Notes: generated by a model from the sequence alone, not told the origin. A stretch of 52,338 bases of DNA from an uncultured Prevotellaceae bacterium (GCA_902768105.1 CACXJZ010000010.1:1-52338); one strand, 5' to 3'; shown: positions 40,626 through 51,445, numbered from the stretch's first letter. Translations and numbers: made by a program.

Positions 40626-43600
40626 ATGATGAAGTCAATGAAACTGATGAAGTCACAACATCATAACATAGTAACCAGCACGACAGGTCTTGCCCGCCGA
40701 GCCACCCTCCTCCTGCTCATGATGGTCATGAGTATTGGTAGCGTGTGGGGACAACTAGCTAATATTAACTTGGATGCCAGCAAGTACAATAAATCCTCGT
40801 GCTATTATAGTCTGAATACCTCTACAGAGAAGGTCTATGGTGATGCTGATAATGTTCACTATAATAACTATGCAGACCTGATTAATTATAAGGTGTTGGA
40901 GATTGTTGTTACGGAAGGTACTCCACGTTTGTTGTTCAATAGACTCAGTGGCGATGGTAATGGAGGGACTTTTCTGGAAATAAATTCCCCAAATGATCCT
41001 TATGTAACGAAACAAGGCAACATTTGGAGAATCGATTTGCAGAAAATCAGACTAAACGATGCTAATCATTATGTCCATCTGAATGCTATCAAGGCACCCT
41101 ATCAGCAAACGGTAACCATCACGTCAATGAAGCTGTATAGTTATCCGAGCAATTCATTGACTCCAGACATTTATTTCGCATGGCTATCTGCTGGCCAATC
41201 GGCAGAACGAGATTTGGTAACAACTGCTACTTGTGCTAATGAATTTGGGAATAGTAAGAGTAACAATGATATCATATATGGTCATTGGAATGTTGAAAGT
41301 CTTCAATATGCTAACCTTTCATCCTATAGCAAGCTGCAGTTAGCTTATACTGGCGATTTCCCCCGTATCTTGTTCAATCGTCAGAATATGGAATCATCAG
41401 GCAACGGAATGATTGAAATATCCTCCGCTGGTACGTATGCTACAGTTGCTGACGGAATCATTACCATTGACCTTGCGGCATTGGGTGCTGCCAATGGTGG
41501 ATATGTACATCTGAATGCTATCAAGGCACCATGGTCTGGTACTACTACAGTTTATTCTGGCCGTCTTTATACGGAAGCCGATTGGGCTTCTATCAACCCT
41601 GTTTTGATAAAAGGAATACCTGGTGCTATTCAAGAAGAAGAGTTGGTAATTCCATCAAATAATCAGTTCACTATTAGCGCCGCCTATTTCAATAATCTGT
41701 TAGGTAGCTATCCACGCTATCTGCGTTTTACGGCGTATAACAGCGATGACGAAGCGATAGAGATTCTAAACGTATCTTCTCCGTATAATGAATCAAACTG
41801 GCATTCCTTTGGTGAGGATGGTTATGCTTATAAGGGAGGGTATAATAATCTGCTTTGGGATGGCGCAAATGTCGTAGTTACTTTGCCTTCTGGAACAACG
41901 AAGTTAGAGTGTTATGCTTTGACCAGCGTGTATAATTGGACGAACAACTGCGTGGAACCCAACGAGGGAACACTAATTACGTATATACCTGAGGCCCCTG
42001 ATGCTTTTGAATCTTCCTTGAAAACGGGAGGGAAGACGAGTCTTTATCTGAAGGACTATGTGGAGACTGAGACGGCTTCAACGGTAGTGGAGTTTACGAA
42101 GGCTTTGGAATTGTTGGGCAGTACGCCAAAGTATGCTCGTTTCGTTCTGACGAAAGGTGGAAAGGCCGTTGATCCGACAGGCAAGTTGGTTATTACTGGT
42201 GCCACACCTGCACCTCAGCAGACAAGTAAGCCGAAACAGGGCTACTACCTCTATAATAGTGGTAACAATTTGGATTTAAGTGGCATCCTCGTCACTTTGA
42301 ATGGGGCGGATTATGGTGACTACCGCGTGGTATGTGTGCTCTCCGCGGATGCGGCAGCTGCTGCCACAGGGAATGTCGTAGAAACTGAGCCTCAATGGGA
42401 TGTGCAATATACGTATTCCTTCACCAAGGTAACCATGTTGCCTTACTCTCAACTGACCAATCCCTATTTGCAACTAAATATCCATGACCAAGTGTTGAAC
42501 TACTTCGGAAAGACTGAGGAGGAGATGAAGGACTCTTGGCATGCCGACTGGAGTGTGCGTGACAAGAGCAGTCGTGCCATTCAGTCTTTGAGAAAGGGCA
42601 ACACACAAGGGGACGATGTTTGGAGTGCGTATGTCGGTTATAACGGAAATTTCTTTGATGGTAGCTATTATGGAGCGTCACTGAATCAGAACTATATCTA
42701 TGCCGGGTGTCAGACAACAACGACGGAGAACAGGTCGGATGCTGTCCATCAAATGCTTGGCTACCTGCAGCTCTATGCTCCGACGGCTTATTCCACCATT
42801 CAGGCAGCTTCCGACTATGAGATAATGTATCAGGTAACTGATGACTATCAGGGTGGTATGCCAACGATGACCTCACGCTTTGTGTTTAGGATTTCACCAT
42901 TTGAAAATGAGCCAAACACTGGCATGGTGGAGGCAACAAAGCCGCAGACTGTTTCAGATCGCAATGCTGCGTCGTTTACGTTGGGTGATATGCCGACAGA
43001 CGCGAAGTATGCCCGTTTCTACCTGACTGACGTTGATGGCAATCTACTAGATCCGACGGGCATCCTGACAGTTTCTGGCGGTACACTTTGTAGTAATGCT
43101 AAGAGCGGATACTATATTTATAATAGTGGTGATGTAGTGTCACCGACAGTTACCATTGCAGCCCCCAAGGCATACAAGACCTATAAGGTGGTAGGACTAT
43201 TCTCGACAGCCCTTGAAGACATGGTTGTTGATGGTTCAATAGTGTCTCATGAGCCGAAGTGGGACATGAAGTGGACCTATATCTTCGACTATAACATCAC
43301 AACTTATGAGCAGACACCACAGATAGAGTGGAATGCTGCCTCAATGACAGCCGATGCCACCGCTGCTAATGGTATTGATACCGATTGGAACACATCTTTA
43401 GCAGAACTGGCTGCAGGGCAGTGCATCAAGTGGTATGTCACCGATGGTAGTAGCAATGTGCAGCCGTTAGCTATCGGTACAGAGCGACAGAATGGCACGT
43501 GGACCATCAGCCTACCGACTGGCTTTGTTATCGATGGTAACGTGGCATTCCTTAACGGAAAGAAGACCATTGAGCCCGAGCAGTTTGCATCATGGGTGGC

Positions 43601-46600
43601 AGCTAATGTCTATGCACCTGCAGAGGCTACCTACGCTGATGTTAACAACCACAAGATTGTCTTCGAGATTTATACCAACGATGCCGGTACGGGCAATCCC
43701 AATGCCCGCTACACCTTCTCTATCCATAAGGGATTTGTTGGTTCGCTGAAGAGCGGCAAGACTGCTACTACGATTCGTTTAAATCCTGATGCTGGCGCAA
43801 AGACATTTACCTTTAACGCAACGATTCCTGCAGGGACAAGACATTCGCGCTTCTACCTTACTGATTTGAACGGTAATCCGATAAATTATACGATTGCTGG
43901 TATGGATGCTCAGTATTCAACACCAGTAAGCAACACCGTGGAAGGCTACAACATCAGCCTTGGAACCTATCGCTATGCTGCAGACCCCATTGGCAATGCT
44001 ACTGAGCAGATTACACTTACACTTTCTACTGCTACGCTCGACCAGTATCAGGTGGTGGTTGTCACTTCTGGCGATGCTGCTGTTTTTAGTGGCGATGTGA
44101 TGACAAGCGAACCCGACTGGGACACGAAGACCACCTATTGGTTCAAGTATCCAGCTTCCACAACAAAGGCGCTGGAGGCCAATGTAGAGTGGAGTGCACA
44201 GTCGATGCAGATTGTGGCTCCCGATATTGAGGCTACAGAGAATCTTGGTGCCGATTACCTTAACAACAACAAGTCACACTATACCATGCAGTGGTATGTT
44301 GTTGACAAGAATGGTAACTTGCAGGATCTAACAAAGGGTAGCAGCCGATTGTTAGACCGTTGGGCTATCAATGTCAATGGTGATCCATTTACCATTTCAG
44401 GTAATATTGCCTCTGTTACTAACAATGAAGACCTAAGTAGCACAACCTTTGCTAACTGGGCAGCCCCCGTATTCTACGCTCCTTCAAACCTAACAATGCG
44501 CGAAATGGCAGAGAATGGTATCACCTTCGTTTGCAAATTCTACGAGGATGACCAAACACCTCTTACCGAGAATCTTTGTGTTATGACCTATACGGTATAT
44601 ATCAACAAGCAGAATCCGCACGCGCTGTTGAAGGATGGTGGAAAACGTGGTGGTGAGACCATTACAGAAGGACTGACTTCTACAACAACTGACTTGGCAC
44701 TCGACCTAACGAGAGCTACCACTGCCTTCCAGGCAGCAATCGGCAAGCCTGCGACATACGCCCGAATCTATCTCACCAAGAGTGATGGGACCGTGGTTGA
44801 TCCGACGACAGCCCTGACAGGTATTACGGGCAGTACTGCCTTTAATACAGCTACCTATGGCTACTGGCTATATAACACCGCAGGCATAACGCTGCCTACT
44901 GCTGCTTCTTTGAAATTAGAGGCAAGTAAGTACAGCTTCTATAATGTTATCATCGCCATGTCGGGTGACACGGACGAGCAGGGACATACCCATAATTTGG
45001 CTCCGCGTCGTGTAGCCGATGTTCGTGAGACATACGAGCCTGACTATGACTATATTTATACCATCAAGTTTGCAGAGACCTCCAACTTCCCTGGTACGGT
45101 GACAGCCAATGCCTTTACCCATTCGAAGGAGATTTTGGTAGCAAACGATGGGGTTGCCAGCGTAACCATACCGTTGGCTGAGAATATTAATAAGATTAAG
45201 AAAGAGTTAGGCGAGTCTAACTTTGCTTCATTGCTTACTCACCTGCATATTCGATATTATATGACCAAGAAAGGCGAGGACGGCACTTTCGATAAAATTC
45301 CAGGATCTGAAAACTATCTTAGCGCATCAGGTGGAGATTGGCTGAACTATCGTTCAGAACAGGATTATGGTATCTACTGGAATACTGAGACCAGTACAGC
45401 TGGTGGTGACGAGACGATGCTGAACGTTACTGTGTCCAAGCCCTTTGCTGCTGGTGGTTCATGGGAAGACTACAAAGTTGTCATTGTGATGACTAATGAT
45501 TTGACAGGTCAAACTGACGATGGCGGCAATCCAAAGAAACTAACGCATGAGCCTGACAACCTGAACATGGTCTATACCTATAGCTTCTTCAAGGAGGCTG
45601 CCTTCCTGTTTGTCCATGACAAGGGGGCATCCGAACGTCCATACTATACGCAGGGAGACTTTACTGATCCTATTCAACAATACAGTTGGAACAACGAAAA
45701 TAGTACACGAGAGACTGTCAGCGATAAAATACGCCAAGGAGTGCATACGGTAGAGTACGACATCTACGTTGATCCTACAAGTAGCACACCTATCAATCTA
45801 AAATTGCCGTTTGAGGATTACTATGGTAGTGGTGACGTATTGGAGCCTACTGCTTATATCCGCTGGTACGACTGGATGACTGACATCAATAACAGCCGCC
45901 TAGCCATTGCCGGTGGCAGCAGCTCCATACTGGAGGACAAGGAAGAGACCAACCAGGGTGCTACCGTCAGCCGTGGCTTCTTTATGCTGAACAACAGCGT
46001 GGGCGGTATTGAACCGACACATGCCAAGGTGGGTGTTACCTTTAATCCTGCAGGGCTAAATGAAATGGTAACCATCGCCTGTGATGTCAGTAAGTATTAT
46101 GATGGTATCTATAGCGGTTCGGCTGATGACAATCGCCCAGACTTTACCGGTAAGAAAAAACCCTATCTGATGCATGAGCCTACACTGAGCACCCGCTACA
46201 TCTTCCATATCCGTCCAGCTGCTGTCATTGCTACCGACATCCAGATTGGCCATGACAAACTGAATGCCGGCGGTTCTGATATGTTCCAGTTGGCAGAGGA
46301 CAATGGTCGCGTCAGTGTGGCTATGAAGAATGCCAACACTGAGTTCTCTATCCGCGCAAACCTTTCAGAGTTGGACTACTATTATATATACAATGGTACG
46401 TCACCTACTGTATGTAACAAAATAGCGTGGTATGCCTACTATGAAGACGAGACAGGAATCTACCGTAACGATACCAAGTTGACGCTTCACGAATCAGAAG
46501 AGACCAATCGTATCTCTCGAATTCTGGTAAGTGCGTTGAACGGCACCTATAATGCCATTAGTGGCAGTGGTTCCAAAACTGTCGTGGCCAATTTTGGTCA

Positions 46601-49600
46601 GCGTTTCCATCTGGTGGGTTATATTGGCGACGGAAGTTTGATGGCACCCGTAGTTCACTACGAGGTGAACCTGATTAACGCCCCTGCATACGCTATCGCA
46701 AATCTGCCATTGGAGCGCACCGAAGCTTATCTCCGTCAGCACATGACGCTACAGGCTACCGTTGATTTTGACGGACTCTGCGGCACAGAGTTGAGTGAGA
46801 CCCTAACCTCCCAAAGACAAAACCATTCTACCGAGCCTATGCCTTGGCTAAACGCCCAGTATGGCTTCTGCTATCCTGATGTACGCCGCATCTGGGCTAA
46901 TGCCAGCACTGATTATATGGGTATATCGCCCCTGCACGGTGACTATATGCTGCTGCGCTCGATGAACAAAGCAGGTGTTTCGCAGTCGCTGACTTACGAC
47001 TACTACTATCATTGGTGGGCAGGAGAGCAGCTATATGACTATACTTATAGTTACGGTCTTGGGCTTGATGGTCGTGGTAAGACAGGTGAGTATGGGTCTT
47101 TCCTCTATGTGGATGCCTCTGACGAGTCGCGTACCATAGCCCAGATGGACTTTCAGGCTCAGTTGTGTGCTGGCTCGGAACTATGCTTCACTGGTGTTGT
47201 TGCCAACATGACGGATGGTAATGTGCAGCCACAGCTGATGGCTACGGTATATGCCGTGAAGACCGATGGCACCAGAACACGTGTGGTATCGTTCCATTCA
47301 GGTAACCTCAGTTCTAACACGGTGAGTTCTTATTCAAAAGGTGTATGGTATCAGATATATGGTCGCGTAGCCATTCCATCATCAGTTGATTTGACAGGCG
47401 TTGACCACTACGAGGTGGATATCGACAACTACTCTCCTGGTACGAAGGGTGCGGACTATGCCGTTGACCAATTACAGTTCTACACCAGCAATGCCAAACT
47501 GAAGGTGAAGCAGGAAGATGTGGAGTGTGGCGACTTAGCGGTGAAGATGAATGTATATGTTGATGCAGATGCATTGATAAGCAAAAGAGGACATAACCTC
47601 TACTGGCGCATTTGCGATAGTCATGGTAACGCCTTGACAGATGCCACGTTGTACGACGGCACGAACCTGTATGGAACAACGCTTGTTCATGCCGATTATC
47701 CTGCCACCATTCCGACAGAGGCAGAGTATAAAGCCTCTACAGCTACGTCTGGTTACTTTACGGGCACTGACGGTAATCTCTATTTCTCATTGACAAAAAA
47801 GCCATTCAAATTGGAACAGGGTGAGCAATACTACGTATCGGTATATCTGTTATCTGAGACTGGTGCTCCTACCGACGAGGACCTTTGGGGTAAGAATACT
47901 GATGCTTGTGACATCTATAGCCCAATCTTTATTCCGAAGATGATGTATTTGGAAATGCAGGATGGAGAGAACAACGTTGTAACTACCGTCAATGGTAACT
48001 GTTCTGATGGTGAGGCAGCAATCAATCTGAATGTTGTGCTGCAGATGCCTGACGATGACGAGATATCTGGTTTTAAGCCCTACGATGGTGTACACTTCGA
48101 CTTCTTCAAGGGAACACTGGCAGAGTTTAATGCCTACAAGATAACGGTTGAATCTGTGGACTACTATCTGTCGGATGCACTGAAGAATTATCGTGGTAAA
48201 GAAGAGTTTGCCACAACACCTCCTGGGGTAGATTATAAGACATCTAATTCACTGAATAGTGCCTACGAAAGTGTCAATGCCAACTACTATGCTGTCATCA
48301 ACCAAGCCATCACTGAAGGACTGCTCTTCCTATCATACTCCAACAACTTCAGCGGCACGGTGAATAGTGCACATCCCGCTATTGCCGCACTTCCTGTTGA
48401 AGACAAGGTGAACAACGGTACGACAGACTTTAATATCTGTACGCCATTAGAGTATGTATTCACCATCAATACGTCTGGTAATGCACCTACCATCGTTTTG
48501 GGCTTCGAAGATGTCACCTATCCTGAAGGTGTCCGTGTAGTGCGTGTTGGTAAGGAACAGCTATTAAACATGCAGAATGGCGACTACATGTTGCACATCC
48601 CCGTCAATACATTCAAGGTGAATGACGGTGCTACTGCTAAGACGGGTACATTGAACATTGTGGGTGATCTCGACCTGTTGAAATATGACATGACAGATGG
48701 TTACCAGACCACCGACTCGAAGGTAACTGTTAATGTGGACAAGGTGGCTACCTTTGCAACGACAAGTATCAGTGGTAGCAGCATGTACATCGCGGTTAAC
48801 TTCCATGGAACAGGTGTAACGAAACCTACCTTCTATGAGGGTTATGCCTATAGAATGTTCTTCCAGGTGAAAGATGCTGATGATGCATCAGCATGTGAGG
48901 GCAATGTAGAATTCCTGCTGAAGATTGTGCCTGAGTTCGTAACTTGGAACGGTACAGGCACAAACTGGAACAATGACACCAACTGGGGACGCTCAACACG
49001 TGCAGAATTAAACAAGAGTGCTGATGCCACGCAGAATACGGCCACAACAGCACAGGAAGGCATTTATAAGGAAAACTCCGAGTTGAGAGGAAATAATACA
49101 ATTCCAAAGACATACGCACCTATGAAGTTTACGTATGTTACCATACCCTCTGGCTTGCAGGCTCCGAACCTCGTTAATTTGGCATACAGCAGCGAAGGCA
49201 TATATAATAACATTGGAACTGGTGCTACAACAAACATCCAATATGACTTGATGGTTCGTTACACGGAAACGACATGTCAGGATCATAGCATCGGTGGTAA
49301 TGTCTATGACTGCGAGAAATTCTATGGCAACTGGGCAAAGGAACTATATATGAAACCACGTGCTGAGCTACTGAACCAGCAATACCTGACATACGAAAAG
49401 GTGTGGGTTGAGAAGGAACTGAACGCCAATACGTGGACGTTGATGTCCACACCGTTGCAAAATACATACGCTGGTGATATGTATGTGCCTGTTACCGATG
49501 ATGCAGAAACGAACGGCCGTCAGCTGACAGAGGCTTTCCAGCCCATCAGCTTCTCAACGACGGCCAATGCTGCTGGTGTGAAATACAGTCGCACACAGTA

Positions 49601-50915
49601 TCCTATCTACCAGCGTGGATGGACACAACATGGTGTATATGTCTGGACTAAGACAAACGACATCCGTGCTACAAAATATAGTGCCAATATTCCTGGCGGT
49701 GTCAGCTTAGTGCTTAACCAATGGAGTCATGCCTATAATGATGTCACGGTACCTTACAGCACGTGGACAGCATTCTCAATCAAGCCTCACAAAAAAGGCC
49801 AAACGGCAATGACCTTGATTCGTCTACCGAAGGCAGATATCAGCTACGACTACTATCAGTGGGACAACACATCGCCTGCAGATGGAAAACTGTCACAGAA
49901 CGTCAGCAAACCTACGATTGGCAAACTACTGACTGATGGTACTGCTAACATTAGTGGCGTAACCTATGGTACACAATATAGAACTACGGCACGTACAGCA
50001 GGTAGCGGAACGTTCAATGCTGCCGTCGCAAATATACAATCCTCGCCAGCCAACTACCAGTTAGTGGGCAATCCTTACCTATGCTCTATTGATATGGAAA
50101 CTTTCTTGGCTGAAAATACTGATAATCTGGAAACATCGGCATATTGGACTTACACGAATAACAATACAAGCCATGGCCTCACCAATGGAACAATTGGTCC
50201 CATGCAGTCATTCTTTGTCAAAGCGAAAGGAAATGCCACAAATATCACCTTTACACCTAACATGATGAGAGACGGACATTCTGCTACTCCAACTCCTGCA
50301 CCTCAATACTCCATGACGCTGAGTGCTCACAACGAGCGTGGCGGGTCAGTGGCCAGCGTGCAGTTGGGCGATGAGAGGAAGAGCGTGGAGACGCTGTTCG
50401 ACTCAAACCTGGAAGATGTGCCGATGGTTTATACCGTGGCTGATGGAATGGCAGTAAGCGTGAACCAGATGCCGGAACTCACGGTGGTGCCATTTGGTGT
50501 GACCTACAACAGCGATGAAACCGTGGAAGTTGAGATAAGCGGTATTGAAACCATAGGTAGTGAACTGTATGTCTTTGATGCCATGACAGGTGAATCGACT
50601 GCGGTTAGCGAAGGCGAGAGCATCAGCATACAGCCCAATGACTACGGCCGCTACTACCTAACACGTAGCAGCACGATTGGCAACATGAATGAGGGCGTTA
50701 CCAACGGTATCATCATCAGCGTTCGTGGTGGTGTGGTGACGGTGACGGCATCAGAGAGTCTTGGTCAGGTACATGCCGTGAGTGTCAGCGGCGCATCGGT
50801 ATGGCAGGATACAGACTGCGGCACGAACGCACAGTTCCAGCTACGACAGGGCACCTACATCATCGAGGTAGATGGTCAGGCTGGTCGTAAGACACAGAAA
50901 ATCCTGGTGAGATAA
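40626..50915 (+). CDS. Giant repeat-containing surface protein with T9SS sorting domain
   Basis: A 3429-residue protein, the largest here. A long basic n-region precedes a signal sequence (to about 43, VWG-Q). Two similar modules sharing VHLNAIKAP (residue 151 and 295 starts) are followed by five modules of the type YARFYLTDVDGNLLDPTG ... EPKWDMKWTY (about 495-600, 785-890, 1065-1180, 1370-1485, 1535-1660), with a second module type between some of them (EWNAASM, EWSAQSM). Later parts are beta-rich and unrecognised; TWNGTGTNWNNDTNW is near 2775. The end (residues about 3340-3429, closing GTYIIEVDGQAGRKTQKILV) is a T9SS type-A-like sorting domain. There are about 27 cysteines. Probably an adhesin displayed with the pilus. 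Confidence 0.85.
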   Translation: MMKSMKLMKSQHHNIVTSTTGLARRATLLLLMMVMSIGSVWGQLANINLDASKYNKSSCYYSLNTSTEKVYGDADNVHYNNYADLINYKVLEIVVTEGTPRLLFNRLSGDGNGGTFLEINSPNDPYVTKQGNIWRIDLQKIRLNDANHYVHLNAIKAPYQQTVTITSMKLYSYPSNSLTPDIYFAWLSAGQSAERDLVTTATCANEFGNSKSNNDIIYGHWNVESLQYANLSSYSKLQLAYTGDFPRILFNRQNMESSGNGMIEISSAGTYATVADGIITIDLAALGAANGGYVHLNAIKAPWSGTTTVYSGRLYTEADWASINPVLIKGIPGAIQEEELVIPSNNQFTISAAYFNNLLGSYPRYLRFTAYNSDDEAIEILNVSSPYNESNWHSFGEDGYAYKGGYNNLLWDGANVVVTLPSGTTKLECYALTSVYNWTNNCVEPNEGTLITYIPEAPDAFESSLKTGGKTSLYLKDYVETETASTVVEFTKALELLGSTPKYARFVLTKGGKAVDPTGKLVITGATPAPQQTSKPKQGYYLYNSGNNLDLSGILVTLNGADYGDYRVVCVLSADAAAAATGNVVETEPQWDVQYTYSFTKVTMLPYSQLTNPYLQLNIHDQVLNYFGKTEEEMKDSWHADWSVRDKSSRAIQSLRKGNTQGDDVWSAYVGYNGNFFDGSYYGASLNQNYIYAGCQTTTTENRSDAVHQMLGYLQLYAPTAYSTIQAASDYEIMYQVTDDYQGGMPTMTSRFVFRISPFENEPNTGMVEATKPQTVSDRNAASFTLGDMPTDAKYARFYLTDVDGNLLDPTGILTVSGGTLCSNAKSGYYIYNSGDVVSPTVTIAAPKAYKTYKVVGLFSTALEDMVVDGSIVSHEPKWDMKWTYIFDYNITTYEQTPQIEWNAASMTADATAANGIDTDWNTSLAELAAGQCIKWYVTDGSSNVQPLAIGTERQNGTWTISLPTGFVIDGNVAFLNGKKTIEPEQFASWVAANVYAPAEATYADVNNHKIVFEIYTNDAGTGNPNARYTFSIHKGFVGSLKSGKTATTIRLNPDAGAKTFTFNATIPAGTRHSRFYLTDLNGNPINYTIAGMDAQYSTPVSNTVEGYNISLGTYRYAADPIGNATEQITLTLSTATLDQYQVVVVTSGDAAVFSGDVMTSEPDWDTKTTYWFKYPASTTKALEANVEWSAQSMQIVAPDIEATENLGADYLNNNKSHYTMQWYVVDKNGNLQDLTKGSSRLLDRWAINVNGDPFTISGNIASVTNNEDLSSTTFANWAAPVFYAPSNLTMREMAENGITFVCKFYEDDQTPLTENLCVMTYTVYINKQNPHALLKDGGKRGGETITEGLTSTTTDLALDLTRATTAFQAAIGKPATYARIYLTKSDGTVVDPTTALTGITGSTAFNTATYGYWLYNTAGITLPTAASLKLEASKYSFYNVIIAMSGDTDEQGHTHNLAPRRVADVRETYEPDYDYIYTIKFAETSNFPGTVTANAFTHSKEILVANDGVASVTIPLAENINKIKKELGESNFASLLTHLHIRYYMTKKGEDGTFDKIPGSENYLSASGGDWLNYRSEQDYGIYWNTETSTAGGDETMLNVTVSKPFAAGGSWEDYKVVIVMTNDLTGQTDDGGNPKKLTHEPDNLNMVYTYSFFKEAAFLFVHDKGASERPYYTQGDFTDPIQQYSWNNENSTRETVSDKIRQGVHTVEYDIYVDPTSSTPINLKLPFEDYYGSGDVLEPTAYIRWYDWMTDINNSRLAIAGGSSSILEDKEETNQGATVSRGFFMLNNSVGGIEPTHAKVGVTFNPAGLNEMVTIACDVSKYYDGIYSGSADDNRPDFTGKKKPYLMHEPTLSTRYIFHIRPAAVIATDIQIGHDKLNAGGSDMFQLAEDNGRVSVAMKNANTEFSIRANLSELDYYYIYNGTSPTVCNKIAWYAYYEDETGIYRNDTKLTLHESEETNRISRILVSALNGTYNAISGSGSKTVVANFGQRFHLVGYIGDGSLMAPVVHYEVNLINAPAYAIANLPLERTEAYLRQHMTLQATVDFDGLCGTELSETLTSQRQNHSTEPMPWLNAQYGFCYPDVRRIWANASTDYMGISPLHGDYMLLRSMNKAGVSQSLTYDYYYHWWAGEQLYDYTYSYGLGLDGRGKTGEYGSFLYVDASDESRTIAQMDFQAQLCAGSELCFTGVVANMTDGNVQPQLMATVYAVKTDGTRTRVVSFHSGNLSSNTVSSYSKGVWYQIYGRVAIPSSVDLTGVDHYEVDIDNYSPGTKGADYAVDQLQFYTSNAKLKVKQEDVECGDLAVKMNVYVDADALISKRGHNLYWRICDSHGNALTDATLYDGTNLYGTTLVHADYPATIPTEAEYKASTATSGYFTGTDGNLYFSLTKKPFKLEQGEQYYVSVYLLSETGAPTDEDLWGKNTDACDIYSPIFIPKMMYLEMQDGENNVVTTVNGNCSDGEAAINLNVVLQMPDDDEISGFKPYDGVHFDFFKGTLAEFNAYKITVESVDYYLSDALKNYRGKEEFATTPPGVDYKTSNSLNSAYESVNANYYAVINQAITEGLLFLSYSNNFSGTVNSAHPAIAALPVEDKVNNGTTDFNICTPLEYVFTINTSGNAPTIVLGFEDVTYPEGVRVVRVGKEQLLNMQNGDYMLHIPVNTFKVNDGATAKTGTLNIVGDLDLLKYDMTDGYQTTDSKVTVNVDKVATFATTSISGSSMYIAVNFHGTGVTKPTFYEGYAYRMFFQVKDADDASACEGNVEFLLKIVPEFVTWNGTGTNWNNDTNWGRSTRAELNKSADATQNTATTAQEGIYKENSELRGNNTIPKTYAPMKFTYVTIPSGLQAPNLVNLAYSSEGIYNNIGTGATTNIQYDLMVRYTETTCQDHSIGGNVYDCEKFYGNWAKELYMKPRAELLNQQYLTYEKVWVEKELNANTWTLMSTPLQNTYAGDMYVPVTDDAETNGRQLTEAFQPISFSTTANAAGVKYSRTQYPIYQRGWTQHGVYVWTKTNDIRATKYSANIPGGVSLVLNQWSHAYNDVTVPYSTWTAFSIKPHKKGQTAMTLIRLPKADISYDYYQWDNTSPADGKLSQNVSKPTIGKLLTDGTANISGVTYGTQYRTTARTAGSGTFNAAVANIQSSPANYQLVGNPYLCSIDMETFLAENTDNLETSAYWTYTNNNTSHGLTNGTIGPMQSFFVKAKGNATNITFTPNMMRDGHSATPTPAPQYSMTLSAHNERGGSVASVQLGDERKSVETLFDSNLEDVPMVYTVADGMAVSVNQMPELTVVPFGVTYNSDETVEVEISGIETIGSELYVFDAMTGESTAVSEGESISIQPNDYGRYYLTRSSTIGNMNEGVTNGIIISVRGGVVTVTASESLGQVHAVSVSGASVWQDTDCGTNAQFQLRQGTYIIEVDGQAGRKTQKILVR
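41076..41530 (+). repeat. Duplicated module in the giant gene with exact 23-bp match
   Basis: The 23 bp at 41076-41098 are repeated without change at 41508-41530, 432 bp (144 codons) apart, within two similar protein modules. The codons around VHLNAIKAP are therefore conserved at DNA level. Confidence 0.8.
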
Positions 50916-50916
50916 G

Positions 50917-51408
50917 ATGAAGGATGTAAGGATATTTATCATAATGCTGCTGTGTCTCGTATTGACGGGATGCAGCAGCATGAGTGATGAGGAGGAGGCG
51001 GTGGAACGCGTGAAGGTTGGCGACCATGTTCCTGCGTTTACCGTTTCCATGACTGACGGAAGTTCGCAATGGACCTTCAACAGCAACCAGTTAAAGGGCG
51101 AGACCGTCATCGTGTTCTTCAATACGACGTGTGGTGACTGTAAGCGCGATCTACCACTATTGGAACAATACTACCAGAAGCATCAGGAGGAGGAGGGTTT
51201 CCAGATGATTGCCATCAGCCGCGAGGAGGAGGATGCCAGCATTGCAAAGTTCTGGAAGGAGAACAACCTGACCATCCCCTACTCTGCCCAAAAGGACCGT
51301 AGGGTGTATAATCTGTTTGCGACAAGCATCATTCCACGCATCTATTTCTGCACAAAGGAGGGAATTGTTACAAGAATTGATGTAGAAAAGTTCAATTTGT
51401 ATTTATGA
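50917..51408 (+). CDS. Thioredoxin-like (TlpA/AhpC-TSA type) lipoprotein
   Basis: A 163-residue lipoprotein (Cys19 in LVLTGCSSMSD) starting 1 nt after the stop of the giant gene. VGDHVPAFTVSMTDGSS is the family start and FFNTTCGDCKRDLPLLEQYY holds the redox pair C72-C75 (CGDC); the cis-Pro region is SIIPRIYF. It should exchange disulfides outside the inner membrane. Its position as last gene of the fimbrial operon, behind a Cys-rich giant protein and two CxxC proteins, suggests those as substrates (inference). Confidence 0.87.
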   Translation: MKDVRIFIIMLLCLVLTGCSSMSDEEEAVERVKVGDHVPAFTVSMTDGSSQWTFNSNQLKGETVIVFFNTTCGDCKRDLPLLEQYYQKHQEEEGFQMIAISREEEDASIAKFWKENNLTIPYSAQKDRRVYNLFATSIIPRIYFCTKEGIVTRIDVEKFNLYL

Positions 51409-51423
51409 TACAAATAGACAATA

Positions 51424-51445
51424 AAAATAAAAGCGATTTTATTTT
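51424..51445 (+). terminator. A/T hairpin at the end of the fimbrial operon
   Basis: AAAATAAAA, GCGA loop, TTTTATTTT: a perfect 9-bp stem with a GNRA loop. Its last bases are the TTTG of the next promoter. Confidence 0.5.

Noticed and set aside
40626-50915. Frameshift or gene fusion artefact in the giant gene
   Set aside because: The frame is continuous, modules of the same kind recur along it, and signal peptide and sorting domain are each at the expected end.
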